A stretch of DNA of 64,000 bases from Trichuris trichiura (lineage: Eukaryota > Nematoda > Enoplea > Trichinellida > Trichuridae): NCBI GenBank assembly GCA_037903355.1, contig JBAJFE010000026.1, positions 6,820,001-6,884,000 on the forward strand, in the 5' to 3' direction. The notes beneath the pieces were generated by a model that saw nothing but the letters and a program-made list of their open reading frames with translations, was not told the origin of the DNA and did not search any database. The position numbers were made by a program, and so were the translations under genes. This document shows, in pieces, positions 23,237 to 34,335 of this stretch. The number at the start of each line of letters is the position of its first letter. Positions within the stretch are counted from its first letter, which is position 1.

Positions 23237-23509
23237 TCATAGTAGATCTTCAGATTCACGGGTTTGGCCTGTTGGATGTATCTGTAAGTAAACTTCAAAG
23301 TGCCCTACCAACGGATGGATGAGCAAATTGTAAGAGAAAATAGAGAACAATGTGCATACCGTACGTTTCGGAACTGCTCTTGTTCCGTCGTCAGCAGTAT
23401 GAGGGAGAATGTTTTTATTCGGCAAGGGGTTTATATAGCACATGGGAACAATGGGTGTTTGATTAGTTGGGTAGGGCGCAGCATTGGAATTTATTAACCA
23501 ACGCAGCCC
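23237..23509. repeat. Left inverted terminal repeat (PLTR) of family A
   Basis: Runs from TCATAGTAGATCTTCAG to AATTTATTAACCAACGC and is the reverse complement of 27167-27437 with scattered substitutions. It contains a hammerhead-like core on the minus strand (23366-23394). Confidence 0.9.
23366..23394 (-). ncRNA. Hammerhead-like core in left PLTR
   Basis: On the minus strand: CTGACGA (23394-23388), C, GGAAC, a 7-nt loop, GTTCC, GAAA (23369-23366), then CGTACGG. Same layout as the copy at 27280-27308. Confidence 0.6.
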
Positions 23510-24580
23510 CTAAATGTCGTGACGCTGGCCTGCTGCCAAAAAGCTTCCATCTAAAATGGAACCACGCTCACAGTCAACGAACGAGTAATTTATTAAAATC
23601 CACCGGTTTTTCCCTGTTGAGAGCCACCATCATGGACCATAGGAAATCAATAGCCCACTTAAGGTATGTTCCTAACAACTCTTCAGCCTTCCTCTTTGAT
23701 TCTCTAAGACCGGATCTCTTCTGCCAACTCAGACTCCACATTAGAAATACCAGTTCCCTAATAAAAATAAACCAAACCACTATTCTAAACAAAAAGCTCC
23801 AGTCTTTATTCTGTTCTCGCTCCTGGGAGTTCCGTAGGTCCAACACTAAGCAAGTTCACCCTCCTTCACTCAATAATAAAGATAAAACTATCGTTAATTT
23901 GAGCTCACTTGTCCTTAACAATACTGAACAAACAGTTTTAGGTAAAGGTTTAAATTTTGTCCCCACTCCCAAACCCCCCCCCCATTTTAGATATAATTTC
24001 CTCCACAGAACACAGCCTCGCCTACACTGATCCAAAAATAGCAAGAGAAATCAAAGGACACATTTCCAGCCTCGTATTACACAGTAACAATAACAATCGT
24101 CCAACCCCTAACTTGAGCATTTCCGAACGGAGGGTCATTAAAACTCTAAAGTCGAGAGCTGATATTGTCATCACAAAAGCTGATAAAGGTTATACGGTAG
24201 TTATACTAGACCGAACGGTTTACACACAAAAGATAAACGAACTCCTGAGCAACCCGGTCTACCGTCCCATAAAACGCGACCCGACTGATAAGACGCGAAA
24301 ACTCCTTCAAGATATGCTAGTCTCCTTCGCCGATGAAACCCAAGACCAAATTCTTTCTAAAATAAACCTTAATCTCTCCTATACTAGTAACACTAAGTGC
24401 CCCGAACTCTACGGCCTACTCAAAATCCATAAACCAAGGGTCCCATTTAGATCCGTCGTTTCTAGAATCAACAGTGTCACTTCAAAACTTAGTTCATATC
24501 TAAAAACCATAATCCAACCCCTAACAGGCAAACGTGATTCCTATGTTAAAAACGGGAAAGAATTTTGTTCCGCATTAAAA
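23467..24580 (+). pseudogene. Family A Penelope protein, N-terminal part (broken)
   Basis: The reading frame from about 23467 shifts at a C homopolymer near 23981 and continues in the next frame to 24580. The second part contains ITKADKGYTVVILDR and CPELYGLLKIHKP, hallmarks of the N-terminal region of Penelope reverse transcriptases, and SVTSKLSSYLKTIIQPLTGK. It stops at the family B insertion. The frameshift and the lost core make it non-functional. Confidence 0.85.
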
Positions 24581-24669
24581 GTCATGGTTGTAAGGTCTTC
24601 TACGGCTTTTCCCGTTTTTTCGTTGTGCTGTTATCTGTAATTAAACTAAAACAACTGCTCTACCAACGG

Positions 24670-26436
24670 ATGGAACACCCAGTTTTCAAGAACGCATTAA
24701 AAGTCGTAAAAATAATGGATAGTCACTCAAAACGAATCCTGTTTTCCGCTGGATTATCTCTGCTCGAAAACGTTATAAGACAACACAGATTTACACTAGC
24801 GAATTTAAGAGCAAACTACAACAACACACTCAGTTACCTCAGAAACCAGCTACAAAGAGCAATTTACGAAGCCTTGGTCAGACATGTGGAGGTGGCCGCA
24901 GGAACAGTTTGCACAACACAAAAACAGGTATTAAAAAGAAAATTCGATAGACTTCAGGCGAGTTTCCTAGTGACTTCTCTAAATACCTACAGTAATAGCT
25001 TACAAAGGATCACTGAGTCAGAACAAAATACAACAATAGTAAACCTCAGCTCCTGCCCTCTAAGTCAAAGTGAGAAGGCCATACTAAAAAAGGGACTGAA
25101 CTTCGTTGCCACCCCTAAACGAGCACCCATTCTCGATATCATTACCTCAATTGAAGACAGCTTATCTTCGACGAACCCACAAAGAGCCAGACAGATCAAA
25201 AGCACCTTATCTACATTAATCTTAAATCACCGCTTCAACGCCCCTCCTAACTTTAGTCGACATGAGATGAACTGCCTACATCAACTTCGAAATCAACCCA
25301 ACAGAATTATCACTAAAGCTGATAAAGGGAATAAAATAGTTCTACTAGACAGAAACACCTACATGGAAAAAATGACAGCTATCTTAAGCACCACCAATTA
25401 TGCCCCTTTACCCACTGACCCTACAGAGGCTTCCCGGAAAAATCTTCGATCTCTCCTCATCACATATGCCGCTGAGACCAAAGAACCTGAAATCAACAAA
25501 ATGATAACACATCTTAAGTTTGCATCAAACTTCAGACCCCCTGAGCTCTATGGTCTCCCAAAAGTACACAAACCAGGGATTCCAATGAGACCAATAGTCT
25601 CCACAATTAATAGTATCACAAGTGAACTCAGTCGATACTTAGGAACGATCATCAAACCACTTACTGGCAAAGAGCCGTCTTTTATCAAAAATAGCAAAAA
25701 TTTTATCAACGAAATCCGGAGTCACTACCTAGGACCAGATGAGATTCTGGTTAGCTATGATGTAAAAGAACTATTCCCGAGCATCCCCATATCAGATACA
25801 CTTGAGATCCTATACAATCTCCTCAATGCAGACACAAGTCTACCCACCAGAACTAAACTAAATCCCTTTCACATTGTCAAATTGGTTTCCTTTTGCATGG
25901 AAGAAGGCAATCATTTCACTTTTGATAACAAGTACTACAAACAATCTAGCGGAGTACCTATGGGCAGCCCCTTATCTCCAGTATTAGCAGAAATATTTAT
26001 GGAAAGCTTCGAAAGACAGATGTTCGCAACGGTAGACAGACACATAGCTCCACGCCTTTTCAAAAGGTACGTAGACGACATATTCGTAATTATTAAAGCT
26101 GGAAAGGAAGAACAATTTTTACAATTCCTCAACAACATCCGCCCGAACCAAATCGTTTTCACAATGGAAAAAGAAGACAACAACACCCTACCCTTTCTAG
26201 ACGCTTTAATTATTCGCACAAACGATGGGCTTAAAACCAGAGTATATAGAAAACCCACGCACAGGGATCAGTACCTCAACTTTTCATCACATCACCCCAG
26301 ATCAGTAATGCGTGGTATCCTCTCCGGAATGATTGACCGAGCAATCAAATTATGCAGTCCTGAATATCTTCAACCAGAGTTCAACTACATTCGGAAAATT
26401 TTCTACAAGAACATACCCAGAAATCACAACCGCTGA
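24670..26436 (+). CDS. Penelope-type reverse transcriptase without GIY-YIG domain
   Basis: An intact frame of 588 codons from ATG 24670. The N-terminal third is charged and helical. It continues with ITKADKGNKIVLLDRNTYME, PPELYGLPKVHKPGIPMRP, catalytic motif A SYDVKELFPSIP, motif B SGVPMGSPLSPVLAEIFME, motif C KRYVDDIFV (the two catalytic Asp), and a thumb-like SSHHPRSVMRG segment. It should copy RNA into DNA for its own retrotransposition. Family A and most animal Penelope proteins continue into a GIY-YIG endonuclease; here the stop comes before it, as in the endonuclease-lacking Penelope branches. The TGA stop lies inside the CTGAAGA of the ribozyme-like core. No internal stops, so it may be recent or still active. 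Confidence 0.88.
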   Translation: MEHPVFKNALKVVKIMDSHSKRILFSAGLSLLENVIRQHRFTLANLRANYNNTLSYLRNQLQRAIYEALVRHVEVAAGTVCTTQKQVLKRKFDRLQASFLVTSLNTYSNSLQRITESEQNTTIVNLSSCPLSQSEKAILKKGLNFVATPKRAPILDIITSIEDSLSSTNPQRARQIKSTLSTLILNHRFNAPPNFSRHEMNCLHQLRNQPNRIITKADKGNKIVLLDRNTYMEKMTAILSTTNYAPLPTDPTEASRKNLRSLLITYAAETKEPEINKMITHLKFASNFRPPELYGLPKVHKPGIPMRPIVSTINSITSELSRYLGTIIKPLTGKEPSFIKNSKNFINEIRSHYLGPDEILVSYDVKELFPSIPISDTLEILYNLLNADTSLPTRTKLNPFHIVKLVSFCMEEGNHFTFDNKYYKQSSGVPMGSPLSPVLAEIFMESFERQMFATVDRHIAPRLFKRYVDDIFVIIKAGKEEQFLQFLNNIRPNQIVFTMEKEDNNTLPFLDALIIRTNDGLKTRVYRKPTHRDQYLNFSSHHPRSVMRGILSGMIDRAIKLCSPEYLQPEFNYIRKIFYKNIPRNHNR

Positions 26437-26460
26437 AGACGGGTCCCGGTCGACCCGAAA
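26433..26460 (+). ncRNA. Hammerhead-like core at the 3' end of family B
   Basis: CTGAAGA (26433-26439), C, GGGTC (26441-26445), a 6-nt loop, GACCC (26452-26456), GAAA (26457-26460), then GCTCCGGAG. The stem sequence matches the 5.3-kb copies and differs from the family A copies in a pairing-preserving way. Confidence 0.55.
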
Positions 26461-26485
26461 GCTCCGGAGTTGACGCGCATTAAAA

Positions 26486-27211
26486 CGAGAACTACTCCGT
26501 AAGAAAACCTTTGCAGAGCTAAAACATATTTCAAATACATTACGTGATAATGGGTATCCCAGTAAGTTCATCAATTCCATCATCAGACAGTGTGAACTAA
26601 ATAAACCGTTACCGCCGTCCCCACCCGATAACCAACAGCAACGCCCAGTTCTAGTCCTTCCCTATTACAACGGCTTAAGTGAAAAGATCAGGAGGCTAGG
26701 CCACTCCTTAAATTTCAACGTTAGATTTAAAAGTTCGTGTAATCTTCGTTCGATTGTGAGAAATGACAGGATCAAGGTTCCTTTTGAGAGCAGACCCGAT
26801 GTCATTTACAAAATAAAGTGTGGTTGCAACGCCTCCTACATAGGAGAAATGGGCAACACTTTACTTAAGAGATTCGGCCAACGCATGAAGAATGTGTTGA
26901 CATACAAGAACGGCGAACGAAGACTTAACGGGGAACAGGCCACCGGCCAGGGGCGTCCACCAACAACGGACCCTCGAAAAGCCATGGAGAACGCGATAAG
27001 TGCCTCAGTGATTGTTGAGAACGCATCTCGGTGCACACTCGACCCGCACCCGAAGATCATATGCCACGAAAACTTATTACATCTTAGGCGTATTAAGGAG
27101 GCTCTGTACATCCAGAGCAACTCCACTATCAATCGCGACAATGGCGTGGAGGTTAGTGAAGTATGGGCTGCGCCGATTAATAAATTCCAATGCTGCGCCC
27201 TACCCAACTAA
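26486..27211 (+). pseudogene. Family A Penelope protein, C-terminal GIY-YIG part
   Basis: The open frame includes SKFINSIIRQC, a linker PPSPPDNQQQRPVLVLPYY, and the endonuclease module VIYKIKCGCNASYIGEMGN followed by LLKRFGQRMKNV, then a long helical tail ending CCALPN. GIY-YIG nicks target DNA during Penelope integration. The module itself looks intact, but it is separated from its own reverse-transcriptase core by the nested element and an apparent deletion. Confidence 0.85.
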
Positions 27212-27437
27212 TCAAACACCCATTGTACCCATGCGCTATATAAACCCCTTACCGAATAAACACCTTCTCCCCAACACTGCTGACGACGGAACACGAGCAG
27301 TTCCGAAACGTACGGTATACAAATTGTTCTGTATTTTCTCTTACAATTTGCTCATCCATCCGTTGGTAGGGCACTTTGAAGTTTACTTACAGATACATCC
27401 AACAGGCCAAACCTGTGAATCTGAAGATCTACTATGA
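27167..27437. repeat. Right inverted terminal repeat (PLTR) of family A
   Basis: Reverse complement of 23237-23509. It overlaps the end of the coding part and is followed by a 38-bp unique tail ending GACACCCTGTCTTTCG, which is also the 3' terminus of the copy at 40131. Confidence 0.9.
27280..27308 (+). ncRNA. Hammerhead-like core in right PLTR
   Basis: CTGACGA (27280-27286), C, GGAAC (27288-27292), loop, GTTCC (27300-27304), GAAA (27305-27308), then CGTACGGTA, which would allow a very short stem III with cleavage after GUA. Confidence 0.6.
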
Positions 27438-27945
27438 AACTATTCAAGCCTGTTAAAAGACACCCTGTCTTTCGAAATGAAGAAAGTAAAGATTATCACT
27501 GCAAACGCAAAACCAAATATGATTTTAAAAATCTAACAATGGGCATATAACGCAGCTACAGCCGTTGTTCCGCAACGTAGATGCCAATGCTGCAAAAATG
27601 GCTGCTTCTTTCTACTACGGCAATAGCTTCGTCATCTCGCATCATTTTAACTTAAAGCTAAGCTTCCCTTTGGTTTTTAAAATAAAAATACCGCTACTCC
27701 GCATATAAAATCAACGCATTGATGCCCGCCGCGTGTACAAAAAACTATTGGAAATAATAATTTTTGCAAAACGAGCATTATCGCTAGCGTTAGGAAGAAA
27801 TAAAATTTAAAAAAAAATACAAATGACGCGAAGACGTCAAAATTTACAAAACCGATGGAAAAACGGCAAAACTTTAATGCTACACTAAACTACTGAAACG
27901 TAGGTAATATTTGTGACAGTAATCTGTGCGTATTTTTTACCGTTC

Positions 27946-28434
27946 TCAATTTTGCGCTTGTTGGATGTTGCCTGTTTTGGTTGTTCGTTGAGGTGCCTTT
28001 AGCGTAGGCGACAGTGCGCACTGCCGTATTTGTGTAAAATAAGTAAGCATGTCTGCTTCCTCTTTCGAAGTATAAATTTTATTGGCTTTTCTACTTCTTC
28101 CGCTCGCTAGATTTAAGCAGGTAACGTCAAGCGACGGCAAAAAGCAGTAGCGTGATTTTTAACCGATCAAATCTTTCGGCATCAATTATTCTTACTGCTA
28201 TTTGTTTTACACGCGCGTCGCAATGCAATTTTATCTTCAAGATAGATCGTCTTCGCGGAGTATCGTCGTCTTACAAAAGTACGAATAGCTCCATTGCGCA
28301 GATGGAGGGAAATCGAAACTTTTAACTTTAGCTATGCCTAATTTTTCTCTCGCTTCTGCTTCAGCCAATAGCTTCCCCCTTTTGATTGCCGCGGAATGGA
28401 GCTTACGTACTGGTTTCTTGCCACATTGATACAT
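27946..28434 (-). CDS. Small basic protein, two exons, family uncertain
   Basis: Exon 28434-28275 splices at a GTAAGACG donor to 28106-27946, giving about 105 residues from ATG 28434. The frame also stays open upstream to an acceptor near 28478, adding CCPTCAFRTFSN, so an extra 5' exon is possible. The N-terminus is basic (CGKKPVRKLHSAAIKRGK) and could target mitochondria. A WSYSYF motif precedes a Lys/Arg-rich second half. Small mitochondrial ribosomal proteins such as mL52 have a similar length and a WSY motif, but the match is too weak to name it. It is head-to-head with the DDX20-like gene, about 630 bp away. Confidence 0.45.
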
Positions 28435-29065
28435 ATTTGAAAAAGTTCGAAAAGCGCAAGTGGGGCAACATCGACGTTCTATAAAAAGGTAATAGTAGCG
28501 AAAGTAGAAACCTCAAAGAAACTTTGAATTCTGATTAATGGCGTTTCAGAGTTTGCTGAAATTCCATTCCTTGGTGTTATCCGTGGGGAATTTCCAGGTG
28601 TTCATTCAGCTTACGTCCATTAGGACTGCTTTTAGCAGTGACATAAAATACTTCTTCGGGGCTTACTTTTCAGCTTTAACATTCGTGTGTTCACTTACGT
28701 ATTCCTCGGTAAAGTTATCGTAGGTGAAAGCGCCTGGTTTCCCTTAACTACTTACGTTTAGTTGACCAAGCTTCGTTTATTTATCCACGTGCGGTTATGT
28801 AATTACCTTATTTCACAACAATGTAGCCAATAGATTAAGCAAGCGCGAAGAGAAGGCTTGAATTCGGCGCGAGTTCGTAACAAATGCAAAGGCAAACCTG
28901 TGAAAGTTATATATTATTATTATTATTAATCTTGATAAAGTGCTCAACTTTTGTAAATGACAATTCGTTAAATAGGATATAATATTTCAAAGGTTTAAGA
29001 GCAAAAGTCGTAAGTAGAAAGCGAAGTATTCTTTTCCTTTCGCAATAGATGATTAATCCATTTAG

Positions 29066-32000
29066 TGGACGGTGATGATCTTCCGGCGAGCACGGATTTA
29101 GCGGGAGTTGTTGTTCAAGCGCCAACCAATCCATCTATACCAACCGAATTAGATAGTAATGAAGATAATGATAAAAACGAGAAAGAAGAAAAGGATTTAG
29201 CAGAGTAAGTAATTTCGCTGTTAGATATAGACTTGGAGTACCCTTTCTTGCAGATTAAACGAGATCAAGAGGAATAGCGCAACTGTCCAACCCACTAATA
29301 ATCTATGTAACCAAAAGATAGCTGCAATTAAATACGAAGAGCTCACTTTGGACGTGGTAATGCCGAATGGCGAAAAATTTGAAAATCTTAACATTTCGAA
29401 GCCTATATTGGACGGATTGGAATTTATTGGTTACAAATATCCCTCGCCGGTTCAAGTTAAAGCAATACCTCCCGGTTTGACTGGTCGCGGTAAGTTATCG
29501 CTTTAACAGCCGCCAAATTATTGAAATTTTAAGCGCAACTGTATTGCGCAGATATCGTATCTTTATTCGAATAAATCGACGCTAAAGTCTTTCAGAATAA
29601 TACTTCCCTAACGCGCCGTTGCTTTGCGCCATGTTGGCGTTCGTAATTCCCATTTTCATGATTTATAAAAGGCTTTTTAGGATACGGTATTGTTTTTTGA
29701 TCTTCAAGTACAGTGTTCCTTTTTTTTTCCAGACTTAATTGTACAATCGAAAGCAGGCACCGGCAAAACATGCGTTTTCACAGTAATAGCGTTGGAGATG
29801 GTGAATACAGCGACGAACAGCGGTTTGCAAGTGTTGGTGATCACCGTGACGCCGGAAGTTTGCCTTCAAGTTTACGATACGTTTCGAAAGATTGGGCATT
29901 TCAAAAAGGGCCTGAAATGTTTCTTCAGCGTTGGAGGCGCGCTTTTGCAGCAAGATATAAATAATCTGAAAGAGTCGCAAATAGTCATTGGTACCATCGG
30001 TGAGTATAAGCTCTTTTTTTGTTTACCTTGCTTTTCGTAACACACTTTTCATCTGAAATTGGTATGATAAGTCAAAGAACAGCTTCAGCTTACGTTCGTG
30101 TTACTGTTTGCTAAAAATTGCAAGTGGGCTTTGCGCAGTTTATTTTTATTTCTCTTTTTCTCTTTAAGGACGTTGAAGTAACGCAGTGTCAATAGAGTTA
30201 TGTTTCATGTTTCAAAAATGAGCTGCGTCGGAAACTCTCTTTTTTTTTATCCATTAGTTAACTCGTTTGACGCGAGCGATTTTTCGATTTCCGCTGCAAA
30301 GACATCTTTTCAGGACGTCTGTGCCATTTGATAAAGAATGGATACATGTCGGTGGACTCTGTAAAATTACTTGTGCTTGACGAATTGGATAAACTTCAAG
30401 AAGATAATGTTGCTGACAACTTTAAGTACTGACAATGCTATTCGCAGGTGATATTTTATCTTGTTTTTTTTCTAGCTGGATATTTCACCATCTTCGTCCA
30501 AATAAACAAATTATAACTGCGTCGGCAACGTATCCGGTTACTTTTCGAGAATGTTTGTTTCCGTACATGCGCGATCCTTGTGTTGTTCAGCTGAGCTCAA
30601 ATGAAGATCACTTGCTGGGTAAAAGCGGTTTTTTAAAAGAAAATCTCAATGTATGCTCTTCTTCAGGAGTGAAGGAGTACGTTATGATAAACATGAAACG
30701 AGACGTCTACATATGGGAAACAAGAATGGACGCTTTAGCATATCTCCTCAAGGAAGTTGCCTACGATCAATGCATTATCTTTACCAATTTCCAAGCACGG
30801 TTAGGGTTAAACTTTACTTCGTCGACGGTTGCAGTTTTGTTTTCGTTAGGGTTGAACAAATAGCTGGCGATTTGGAAAAACGAGGTGTCAAAGCGGAGAC
30901 CGTTATCGGAACAATGTCATTGCAACAACGAATGGCTATTATTCGCCAGTTGATACGCGAAAGATATCGTCTTATTGTGACAACCGACTTGGTATGGGGA
31001 TAATTTGAATGAATTTAAAATATAGTAAAATAATATGTTCTTTCGAACTTCTTTCTAAAATTTTAAATTACTGTGCCGTTCTTTACAGTATTCTCGTGGA
31101 CTTGACTTGCCTCATGCTAATTTGGTCATCAATGTGGAGGTGCCTGTCAGCTGGGAATCGTACGTGCATCGAATTGGACGAGCTGGACGATTCGGTAAGG
31201 CAAAACGATGCTCAGATTGGCAATTTAAATTTCCCACTTCTTTTATCTTCCCGCAGGTCGGCAAGCAGCAGCCGTTACTCTTGTCTGCCAGCACAGAGAT
31301 TCGGATACGTTCTTCGCAATAGCCCAAGGATGCTTTTCTTTTTTCAAGATTATACCAAAAAGAGCTCCAAAAGATTTGGTCTCCAATGTGGATTTCTTCA
31401 ACAAGTGTCGATCCTGCGCCCTCGACAATATTACTCCTGCGGCGTTGTGGTCAATGTTGCGCAATTTCAATGCTCTCCTGGAGGCTGACCCTGTCAAGGA
31501 GGCAAATGACGTTAAAAATAATGGTCTTTCGGCTTCAAACTTAACAAATCAGAAGAAACGTGCCGGCGAGGTAACAGTTGCTTTGTTTGCTTTTGAATCT
31601 AAATATATTTTTTTTTCTTCAAGTATTCCGCGGTAGCGACGGAAAAGGGAAGCAAAGACGAACAGGAAACTCTAGCCAACGATATCTGCACTTCTTCGGG
31701 CCAAAACGAAAGCGAACGTCGCGCTCAGGGTAAGTTCAAGGCTGCTTGCAAGAACAAATTCACCGGATGGCACCCTAATGTACCTATGGAAAAAACGCAA
31801 TTTCTGCTTGAGTACATAAAAGCAAAGCAATCCGAAAAGTCAACTCCTATTGACGTGGAGGTTCAAAAATTGCGTTGCTACGATAGTCGCGTGTTTTGCG
31901 AGGTTCTTCAACGCTGCTTGAAGAAAGAACCGCCGGCGAATCCGGAAGTTTCCGCTTTTATGGCTTCTATACCAAAAAGGGCTCCATTTCACACCGCCCC

Positions 32001-33083
32001 GTGGGGAAACAAATCTTCGGGAAAAGATAGCGAGTCAAAGCAGTCAGACATACCGAGCGATAAAGAAAAGATAACACAAGCAGATTGCCATGATAGTTTC
32101 CAAGTGGAAGGCGTTCGGCAAGAAATGTCTCCTACGAAGAACAGTACGAACTCTGAAGCTGCGAAATCTGAAGACAAAGAGGAAACGCTAGAGAAGACTG
32201 AGCCATCTGTGTCCCAACATGAAACCATCAGCACTACGGTTAATCCGCCGGAAACAATGGACGTATTGTACAACTTTACCCTTCCTACGAAGTCCACCAT
32301 CAAAGTCGCGGAAGAAAACGGCGCTCCTTTCACTTGTAAACTTTTTGCAAAGAGGAAAACGAGTCTTCTTTAAGTGTCCATTTCTTTTTTGCAGACTTAG
32401 AAGAGGCGAACGAAAAAACGTTGGTTTTACCCGAAGTGCCCACGTCAAGTGCCCAACTATCGGCGCCAGAGTTGGTAGACAATGTTGACCTTCTAACCGA
32501 CAAACTGCGGGATACCGTTGTTGTTTCCCTTGCGGAGAAATCCGAAAAAGAGCACGCCTTTCCGCCGACCTCGAATTCAAAAGTGAAACCGGCTGAAGAT
32601 GAGCCAGATGGACTTAATGGTAACTGTCTGGTAGAAAGCGAAAAGGTGAATATAGAAGATGCGCGTTTTTGCCGCTGTACATTCGCTGCTTTTGTTGCAG
32701 TCTCAAGTTAATCAACAAAACTTGCGGGATGTTCAAATAGATGGCGCTGATGTACCAGTATTAAGTGTTGCAACAATGTTGGATTCGGCGACTGCCGATG
32801 AAAATGAGAATGCAAAACGTAGTACAACGACGGATTCGTCCACCTGGACGCCTTTGGAAATTGATGTCGACAAAAAGAAGGACGCTGATCGTAATTCCAA
32901 GCAAGGAGAACAAACGGGTAAGCGTCGGTATGTCGATAATGGTAGCTAATTTAAATTTTTAGACATTTCACGTACAAGCGAGCAGGTTGAAGAAGGTAGC
33001 GAAAATTTTGTTTTGCAAGAACAGTTTCTGCGCACAAAACGTTACGTTGAGCACATGTTGGCATTCCCCAAAAGTCTACCTTA
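29066..33083 (+). CDS. DDX20: DEAD-box RNA helicase, DDX20/Gemin3-like
   Basis: Gemin3 is the helicase of the SMN complex, which loads Sm rings on snRNAs. Exons, approximately: 29066-29204, 29254-29489, 29733-29999, 30314-30425, 30475-30799, 30850-30991, 31089-31194, 31257-31570, 31624-32335, 32395-32645, 32701-32917, 32963-33083. All join in frame; the first coding exon is probably upstream. Motifs: Q-motif region [14 protein letters not shown], Walker A SKAGTGKT, motif II DELD (VLDELDKL) in place of DEAD, motif III ASATYP followed by [12 protein letters not shown] as in DDX20, motif [13 protein letters not shown], motif [12 protein letters not shown]. Motif Ia reads TPEVCLQ instead of PTREVAVQ. 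A long, acidic, Ser/Thr-rich C-terminal tail, poorly conserved in this family, makes up the last 40 percent. AATAAA follows at about 33093. Confidence 0.9.
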
Positions 33084-34185
33084 AACTTAGCCAATAAACA
33101 CTTGAGCCTTCGTCATTCTAAGGAAAAGGTGCCTCTCAACGATTCTTTCGTCACTCGGCTAATATTCAGATTATAGAAAATGATTTAATAAGGAATTTTA
33201 ATAACAGGACATACAGGTCGAGCGTCTAAGGCGGTTTCAGGCTTAAGCTAAGTTCAGTCTTTCGAAAATTCAACCCACGCGAATGTTCCGCCGAGTTCCC
33301 GCCTTTCGGGTATTGATTAATTGATAGGAATGTGAGAGAGACAAAAATGCCCTTTGAGGATAGAATTCAGTACATTTCTCCCGCGGTTGCGAAATCTTGC
33401 AGCAAAAATAAGAAAACATATAAACCAATGCTTATTTGAAGATATTCTTCTGCCTATCCAACAACGTCGCCTACCAAGTCTCCCACCGTCATCTACAAAT
33501 TCACTTTGCGCTTTTATCTTCGGATTTCGGCTGAGCTTAAACTGAGGGCGTCTCTTATCTGCTGGCAACGTTTTTTCATGCAAATTAATAGAACAAAGCC
33601 AAGGTGAAAACCTTAGCTTAAGTGTATGCATAGGGCAAAGGGTAAGCCTAAGGGTTTGCCAAGTCCTACTACTAACTGTACAATAGTTTAGTTGTTATCA
33701 AGTTAACCATAAGCAGACATAGGCAAAAAAGCTCATAGGCAATGTGCTGCAGTTTTATGCTTGAAAAACAAACTTGTTTACTACAGATCGACATAAACAC
33801 TTGAAATAGCGAAACCGCCTTTTCTGAAATATGCTATTAGCTCACCCTATGGCACCGCTATCAACGTGTAAGTTTTCAAGAAACTGCAATTGAGCATGTC
33901 CGTTTTTATGGAAATATTGTTGTCTTTAGTCTTTATATAATGGGCAGTAGAACTGTAAGGAAGTCATCATACATATTTACTTAAAAAATGTCATCGTAAA
34001 GTACGTATGCATGCTGTAGCAAAGCGGAAGATTTTTGTAGCCCGCTAATAGCATTTTTCTTTCTGCATTATTTTATTATGATTTATATTTTGCTTTTGTA
34101 TAATTTCGCCACTTCTTCAACTAGTTTTGGTTTGTTTAAAGGCAAAACGTCGGTCTTGGGCCCACCGTCATACTGTAACTTCTCT
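33084..34185. other. No gene recognised
   Basis: Non-coding sequence 3' of the DDX20-like gene. It contains one degenerate TAAGCCTAAGGG-type repeat near 33640 but no supported gene. Confidence 0.4.
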
Positions 34186-34335
34186 CGTCGTTTTTTTCCG
34201 CCCTTTCCTAAGCCAAGCCTAAGCACAACGCATATATTTTTGCTTAGGCTCAGCTAAAGACAAAACAGGATACTTAACGCGCTCTCCCGTAAAGGCTGGA
34301 AAGGATGGCAGCGTGCTCAACAAGAAAGAACCTGC
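34186..34335. repeat. Fold-back repeat copy with TTAGGC units
   Basis: CCTAAGCCAAGCCTAAGCAC faces GCTTAGGCTCAGCTAAAG across an AT-rich centre. It is followed by GAACCTGCATTT, a box also found beside the copies near 48.2, 55.8 and 62.5 kb. Confidence 0.6.

Larger units (their letters stand above)
24581..26475 (+). mobile_element. Nested Penelope-like element, family B (1,895 bp)
   Basis: Flanked by a 10-bp duplication, CGCATTAAAA, at 24571-24580 and 26476-26485. The 5' end (GTCATGGTTG) is shared with the solo fragment at 21495. The element has a short leader, one intact reverse-transcriptase frame, and a hammerhead-like motif within its last 43 bp. There is no GIY-YIG domain and no long terminal repeat. 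Confidence 0.8.
23237..27475 (+). mobile_element. Penelope-like element, family A, with nested family B insertion
   Basis: A composite element bounded by a 13-bp direct duplication, AATGAAGAAAGTA, at 23224-23236 and 27476-27488. The first and last ~270 bp are inverted copies of each other, the inverted-PLTR arrangement known for Penelope-like elements. Inside are an N-terminal reverse-transcriptase part (frameshifted), a complete nested family B element, and the C-terminal GIY-YIG endonuclease part. Compared with the family A copy at 40131-42375, the reverse-transcriptase core between about 24580 and 26490 is missing and its place is taken by family B. Confidence 0.9.

Noticed and set aside
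26836..27207. 123-codon antisense frame over the GIY-YIG region (and its twin at 40398-40769 on the plus strand)
   Set aside because: Shadow of the conserved Penelope coding strand; conserved only because both copies share the element.
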